From: Rostratula benghalensis
Taxonomy: Eukaryota > Chordata > Aves > Charadriiformes > Rostratulidae
Reading direction: 5' to 3'
Length of the DNA: 64,000 nt
NCBI GenBank assembly: GCA_013399305.1
Contig: VXAI01000160.1
Coordinates: forward strand, 695,159-759,158
The notes under the pieces are model-generated. The model saw nothing but the letters and a program-made list of their open reading frames with translations, was not told the origin of the DNA and made no database searches. Shown here piece after piece: positions 59,539 through 64,000 of the stretch (positions are counted from its first letter, which is position 1; each line of letters opens with the position of its first letter). The position numbers and the translations under genes are program-made.

Positions 59539-59690
59539 ATGAAAAAGATACACGATGAATATGATGAAAGTGTAAGATTGTGGCTACGCACCACATAGTT
59601 TTGCCCTAAATATACTGCCGGATGTCTTAGAGACACAGTGTTGACTACAGCCTCTTTTCACGTAGACTGGATGATGTACCAGGAGCAGGG
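59539..59690 (+). pseudogene. Decayed TIR-domain exon of an IL-1 receptor paralog
   Basis: The region matches IL1R1 coding exon 9 but is broken. The acceptor is intact (CCCTGTTTGTTTTTAG, ending 59538). In one frame 59597-59641 reads SFALNILPDVLETQC, the TIR alpha-helix 1 segment. A one-base insertion then shifts to a second frame reading YSLFSRRLDDVPGAG, which is the box 2 region. In the first frame the shift brings an immediate TGA. The box 1 part is badly eroded, with several stops, and the total is about 15 nt shorter than its IL1R1 counterpart. No GT donor follows box 2. Lying 6.4 kb downstream of the IL1R1 poly(A) signal, it is placed where mammals have IL1RL2, so a relic of that gene is my best guess. 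An old partial tandem copy of IL1R1 is the alternative. I found no sister exons. Confidence 0.8.
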
Positions 59691-61564
59691 GAATACACAA
59701 GATTACTGAACTCTATAATTTCCATTACAAAAGCAGCGATTGCTTTTGCTTACATTCTCACTTGTCGTAAAAAAAAAACATCGGGGAAAACGTTGCCCTG
59801 ATTTTTGCAGGTTAAATCAGTTGGGGTGAGGGACCCGGTGTCTACACAACGCCTGTTTCAAGACACTATTTCAGACAAGCTGCTGGCAGGTACTGCTGAC
59901 AGCACGCCCAAGTAGTTGGAGCTTGTCTTCAGGTTTTGTCTCATCTGAAAGAGGTCTGTCTCATGGGCTCCAGGACTGTTTGATGATACAAAGTGTGAGG
60001 TGTGGGGTTGAGAGGGAGATGAGATTTAAAAATGCTCTCCTGATCCAAACAAAAATGCTAATGGAGCCACATGCTTATATCCCAAAGCAGATGAATGTAT
60101 GTGAAAAGGGAAAGTTGTGAATATTATAAATTAGGGAAGAGAAGTGATCTTGAAAGCTGGAACAGAACTACTGGAGGATGTAGAAAAACAAGAAGTTAGT
60201 GGTAATGAAAGGAAATTGTCTAAATTAATCCTAGGCAACTTCCATCCAATTCCTACTGAAGTGAATGCTCTCACTCTGATTTCCTTCTATGTGTAACTCA
60301 AAAGGATTGAATTATTTATTGCAGGTAGCATTTTCCCTTCATTGGTTATATAATGTTTATCAAATTAATACAAAAGATGCATGCCACCATCTGACTGAAA
60401 AATTACTTCATAGTGATACCTTATTTAGCAAATACATTTTAAAAAAATACAATATACTACATTCTACACCCAAGTCCAATCTCTTCATTTGCACAGTAAC
60501 CTTTTTTGTACAACTCAGTCGCAGAAAGATAAGCCACCTCACGGTCGTTGCTCTGCTGCAATCTATTTTCAAAGAGGGCACTGATGAGTTGTGTTGCAGC
60601 CTCTCTGTGCTGATTACAACAGATCATTTTACCTTAGAGCTTTATGAGATGAAATACTTCTGAATATTTGTAGTAGGTTTTAAAAAGAAAAAATAAACTT
60701 CACTGCACATATCTGATCAGGAGGGTGTTTGGGATGTTTGGATAACTCTTTTTTTAGCATCACCCTCATTACTGGAACTGGTGGTTCTTGGTCTGCTTTG
60801 AAGTGTTCCTGGTGACCACATCAAATGTTCATGTAGACGTGTGTTGATGTCTACTTTCCTCAGACAACGTACTTCGCTGCTCTTTCCTGCAATTTTTTTC
60901 TTTTGACTGCCATGTGTTGTATATTTTGCTGTCTCATGAAACCCAGACATTTCACTATATATTCCTTCAGATTTCCTATAGTATGTTTTTTCTAAATTTC
61001 AATTCTGAAATTGGAAAATCCAATTCTAAATCCAACATTGAATAATTAAGTGGCTCAACAGTTCTAATTTTACCTATTCATTTTGGTAATGTTTTAACAT
61101 TTGTTGATAACATCTTTTATACTGGAAACATTTTTTCACTATTAGTAGTAATGAATGTAATGACTATAATGAAGATAGGAGAAAAAAAATAATAAATCAC
61201 CAACCACTGCATACAGCAGAACCTTTATGTGAATGACTCAGAAAAAATTCTTCAAAAAGGATTTTTTTTTTTCAATCAGTGCTTCTAGAAAAGTGTAGTA
61301 GAATAGATTAAGGAACACCTTGCTTGCCTTGGTGATAATTGGATTTAACTCAGAGATGTTTGTTGGTGGTGAAAAATAACAATACAGAAACTAGAAATCT
61401 TGCAAGAAAAACTATTTGACTTAATGCAGTGAGTTCAGAAGAAATATTTCCAAAAATAGAATATGGATATAATTTGTGACTGAAGAGAGACTAGCTGACT
61501 GCATAAATGCTGCTGTCTTTGCTGAACTGGGAATGAATTAATTTTCTGTTTTCCTCCCTACAGC
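59691..61564. other. AT-rich DNA after the decayed exon
   Basis: A 124-codon open frame at 60289-60663 shows no recognised domain and lies in AT-rich sequence. I did not find a partner for the last TIR exon (SRRLI or FW motifs). Confidence 0.5.
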
Positions 61565-62130
61565 ATAGAATTAAAGATTCATTCAGGTTGGAAGAGCCCT
61601 TAGGAATCATCGAGTCCAACCATCAGCCCCACTCTACAGAGTCCTCCCCTACACCATATCTCCCACCACCACATCTAAACGACTCTTAAACACATTCAGG
61701 GATGGGGACTCAATCACCTCCCTGGACAGCCTATTCCAGGGTCTGACCAGCCCTTCTGTAAAATTTTTTTTCCTAATGTTCAGCCTAAACCTACCCTGTT
61801 GCAGCTTGAAGCCCTTCCCTCTTGTTCTGTTGGTAATTACCTGTGAGAAGAGACCAGCACCAACCTCTCTACAATATCCTTCATCCTCTTTGTAGAGAGT
61901 GATGGGGTCTCCCCTCAGCCTCCTTCAAACTAAACAGTCCCAGCTCCTTCAATTGCTCTTCGTAAGATTTGTTCTCCAGGTCCTTCACCATCTTTGTTGC
62001 CCTCCTCTGCACTTGCTCCAGCACCTCCACACCTCTCTGTGTTGAGGAGCCCAGAGATGGACACAATACTCAAGGTGTGGCCTCACCAGTGCTGAGTACA
62101 GGGGGACAATCACCTCCCTACATCTGCTGG
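61565..62130 (-). mobile_element. CR1 retrotransposon 3' fragment
   Basis: The + strand starts with CATAGAATTAAAGATTCATTCAGGTTGGAAGAGCCC and carries CATCGAGTCCAACCATC, CCTCAGCCTCCTTC and a CR1 ORF2 remnant that reads [21 protein letters not shown] on the minus strand. It is antisense, 5'-truncated and interrupted by stops. Confidence 0.93.
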
Positions 62131-62801
62131 TAATGTCTAGGGCTGTTACAGCATGCCTCCAGCCAGCACTACATACCTTGCTCTGATAGAGGACAATATA
62201 TGCAGCCATAGCAGGGTGTAATCTCTCATCTGTGTTTATCTGTGGCTACCACATGTTGGGCAGGATGGTTGAATGTGTTTCCGTTTGGTAAATGCAATAG
62301 TACCAGAAACTGGAATGAAAGAAGAACCAGAAGTCTAATGAAAAATCAGGCCAGAAGGGGCTGGACATGTCTGGATTATTCTTCACAGTTTTTGCAGAAT
62401 GCTTATATTTTGTTTAGCAAATCTGTTTATGATGTATTTTCAAAAATAACCAGAATATCTACCTTGATAATTTTAAAAGGTCGGTGATTGCCACCTACTT
62501 TGGGAGGAACCTAAGAAAGAGCTGTCTTCTACCTTACTATTTTAGTAGTTAGTCAACAAGTGTCAAAGCAGCCTTAAAGATGCCCGTATCCTGTGTTCAA
62601 CATGCATTCACCGTGCTACATTTGCAGAACTATTTTGAAGAACTATGACTCCAGCTGTGGCGTGCGAGTGAAACAGAAAATTTAGAAAGACCAGAACATA
62701 GTGAACGTACTGTTCCTGGAAGAGCCACAGCATAAGAAACCTCTAAAATGTGCCAGGGTTACTTCATAGCCGTTAAGTTTTAAGGTAAAAACTTAGTAGC
62801 T

Positions 62802-63348
62802 TGTCATGGTTTCAGCTGGGATGAAGTTAGCTTTCTTGCTGGCAGCTGGTGCAGTGCTGTTTTGGATCTGGGATGAGAAACAGTGTTAGAGTGCACTGGT
62901 GGGTTTGGTTGTTGCTAAGTCCTTTTCTGCTCCTCACCTCACCTCACCTCACCCCACCAGAGAGGAGGCTGGGTGTTCACAAGTTGTGAGGGGACACAGC
63001 CAGGACAGCTGATCCAAACTCACCAAAGAGATATTCCATACTATATGATATCATGTTCAGTATATAAAGATTGGTGAAGAAAAAAGGAAGGGGTGGGGAA
63101 AAGTTTGGAGTGATGGCATTTGTCTTCTCAGTAACCGTTACGAGTGATGGAGCCCTGTTTTCCTGGAGATGGCTGAACACCTGTCTGTCCATGGGAAGCA
63201 GAGAATAAATTCTTTGTTTTGCTTTGCTTGTGTGTGCAGCTTTTGCTTTACTTAGTATACTGTTTTTATCTCAGCCTACGAGTTTTTTCCTCACTTTTAC
63301 TCTTCTGACTCCCTCCTCCATCGCAAACAGCTGTGTGGTTAAACCACC
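62802..63348 (+). mobile_element. Solo LTR of an avian endogenous retrovirus
   Basis: About 550 bp resemble a family of LTRs I recognise from bird genomes. It begins TGTCATGGTTTCAGCTGGG and contains GGACACAGCCAGGACAGCTGA, a TATATAAA box at 63061, GTAACCGTTACGAGTGATGGAGCCC and a poly(A) signal AATAAA at 63204. It ends near GTGTGGTTAAACCACC. No internal retroviral genes lie on either side, so it is a solo LTR left by recombination. A (CTCAC) pentamer run lies at 62936-62955. I could not define target-site duplications. Confidence 0.75.
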
Positions 63349-63568
63349 TGTATGTTCAAGCTTCAGAGCCAAATATCTTGGTAACGTGGCAGTCTGGGAA
63401 ATCTAAACCAAGCTGTCAAAGCAGCCTCTTGAAGAAGCAAATAAAACTGCTGACGTCCCTAAGATGTTCCTGACGACAGCCTCCACAGTCCTCAGGGGAT
63501 CTTTCCAGTAACACAGTGTCCAGAGTGTCTTCAACTAGGGAAGTCTGCAGCTGCCCGTACTACAGAGG

Positions 63569-63594
63569 AAAAAAAAAAAAAAAAAAAAAAAAAA
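63569..63594 (+). repeat. A26 homopolymer
   Basis: A run of 26 A separates AT-average DNA on the left from the CpG island on the right. It could be a retrotransposon tail, but no matching element is recognised to its left. Confidence 0.9.
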
Positions 63595-63619
63595 GCTACT
63601 CCCAAACCAGGTCAGTCAC

Positions 63620-64000
63620 CCCCAAATCTCGCAATCCTTACCGGCAGGATTTCCTGCCGGCTTGCCCCGAGCCTGCCTTGGGGTGGAGGCCGAGCCCTGC
63701 CCGAAGGGCCGGGGATATGGCGGCACAGGCGGCCTTTGAAGTGAGGCGGCCGGCTCGCCTCTCTCTTCCAACAGCAAGCGGCTCTTGCTCAAACTCCTTA
63801 TTTTCCCACCGCCTAGAGTTTAACCAGCACCGCCTGCCTGCGCCGGGGCACCTCCGGCCCTGCGGGGAGTTGAGGGGAGGGCGGCCCCGCCAAGCCCAGC
63901 CCTGACGCCGGGGCCACCTCAGCGCCGCGGCGGCACTCGCGTTTGCGGGCGAGAAGCGGTTTGAAGGGCAGCCCGGGCTTCCTAGGAGACGGCAGCGGGG
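63620..64000. promoter_or_regulatory. Second CpG island at right edge, probable promoter of the next gene
   Basis: GC and CpG content rise steeply to the end of the window, with GC-box strings such as GGGCGG and CCGCGG. A candidate start codon at 63717 reads MAAQAAFE and is followed by a donor-like GTGAGG, which could be a first coding exon on the + strand, but I do not recognise the protein. The island may equally serve a gene on the other strand. The window ends before this can be settled. Confidence 0.55.

Noticed and set aside
60289..60663. 124-codon open frame
   Set aside because: It lies in AT-rich DNA, has no recognisable motif, and does not match the missing last TIR exon of the decayed paralog.
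63569..63594. A26 run as the tail of a processed retrocopy
   Set aside because: No recognisable gene or element precedes it, and the nearest AATAAA is about 130 bp upstream, too far for a normal tail.

Overview
This is a vertebrate nuclear window, almost certainly from a bird. The evidence is nine truncated CR1 non-LTR retrotransposon 3' ends, two degraded LTRs of a family I recognise from avian genomes, short introns, and a complete spliced interleukin-1 receptor type 1 gene of avian-looking sequence. Two runs of N (45 and 75 bases), each beside simple sequence, mark unresolved repeats.

Layout. Bases 1-28,900 are gene-poor, AT-rich DNA with four CR1 copies, one LTR fragment, a purine-skewed block and one orphan exon-like segment (9357-9480). 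A CpG island at about 28,985-29,470 is the probable promoter of IL1R1, with a noncoding first exon ending at a GTAAGG donor at 29,301. IL1R1 runs on the + strand from there to a poly(A) signal at 53,131. A probable second leader exon lies at 30,712-30,793. Ten coding exons between 34,200 and 50,102 join with consistent phases into 1,668 nt (555 residues plus stop): signal peptide, three Ig-like domains, one membrane segment and a cytoplasmic TIR domain. The 3' UTR is about 3 kb.

Bases 53,160-64,000 hold intergenic DNA with a 20-bp minisatellite, a G22 homopolymer, a CR1 copy, a solo LTR and, at the right edge, a second CpG island that probably belongs to a neighbouring gene. The most interesting item is at 59,539-59,690: a decayed TIR-domain exon with an intact splice acceptor, a frameshift, stops and a lost donor. 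It sits just downstream of IL1R1, where mammals carry IL1RL2. I read it as a relic of a lost IL-1 receptor paralog.

How the parts work together: the only intact gene is IL1R1, the signalling receptor for IL-1. The Ig domains bind ligand, and the TIR domain pairs with that of the accessory chain to recruit MyD88. Introns 5 and 6 of the coding part have taken in three antisense CR1 copies around the third Ig domain. I see no evidence of an entirely new biological system. The candidates worth checking are the fossil TIR exon, an in-frame 63-nt cassette exon candidate inside IL1R1, and an overlapping upstream ORF in the leader.
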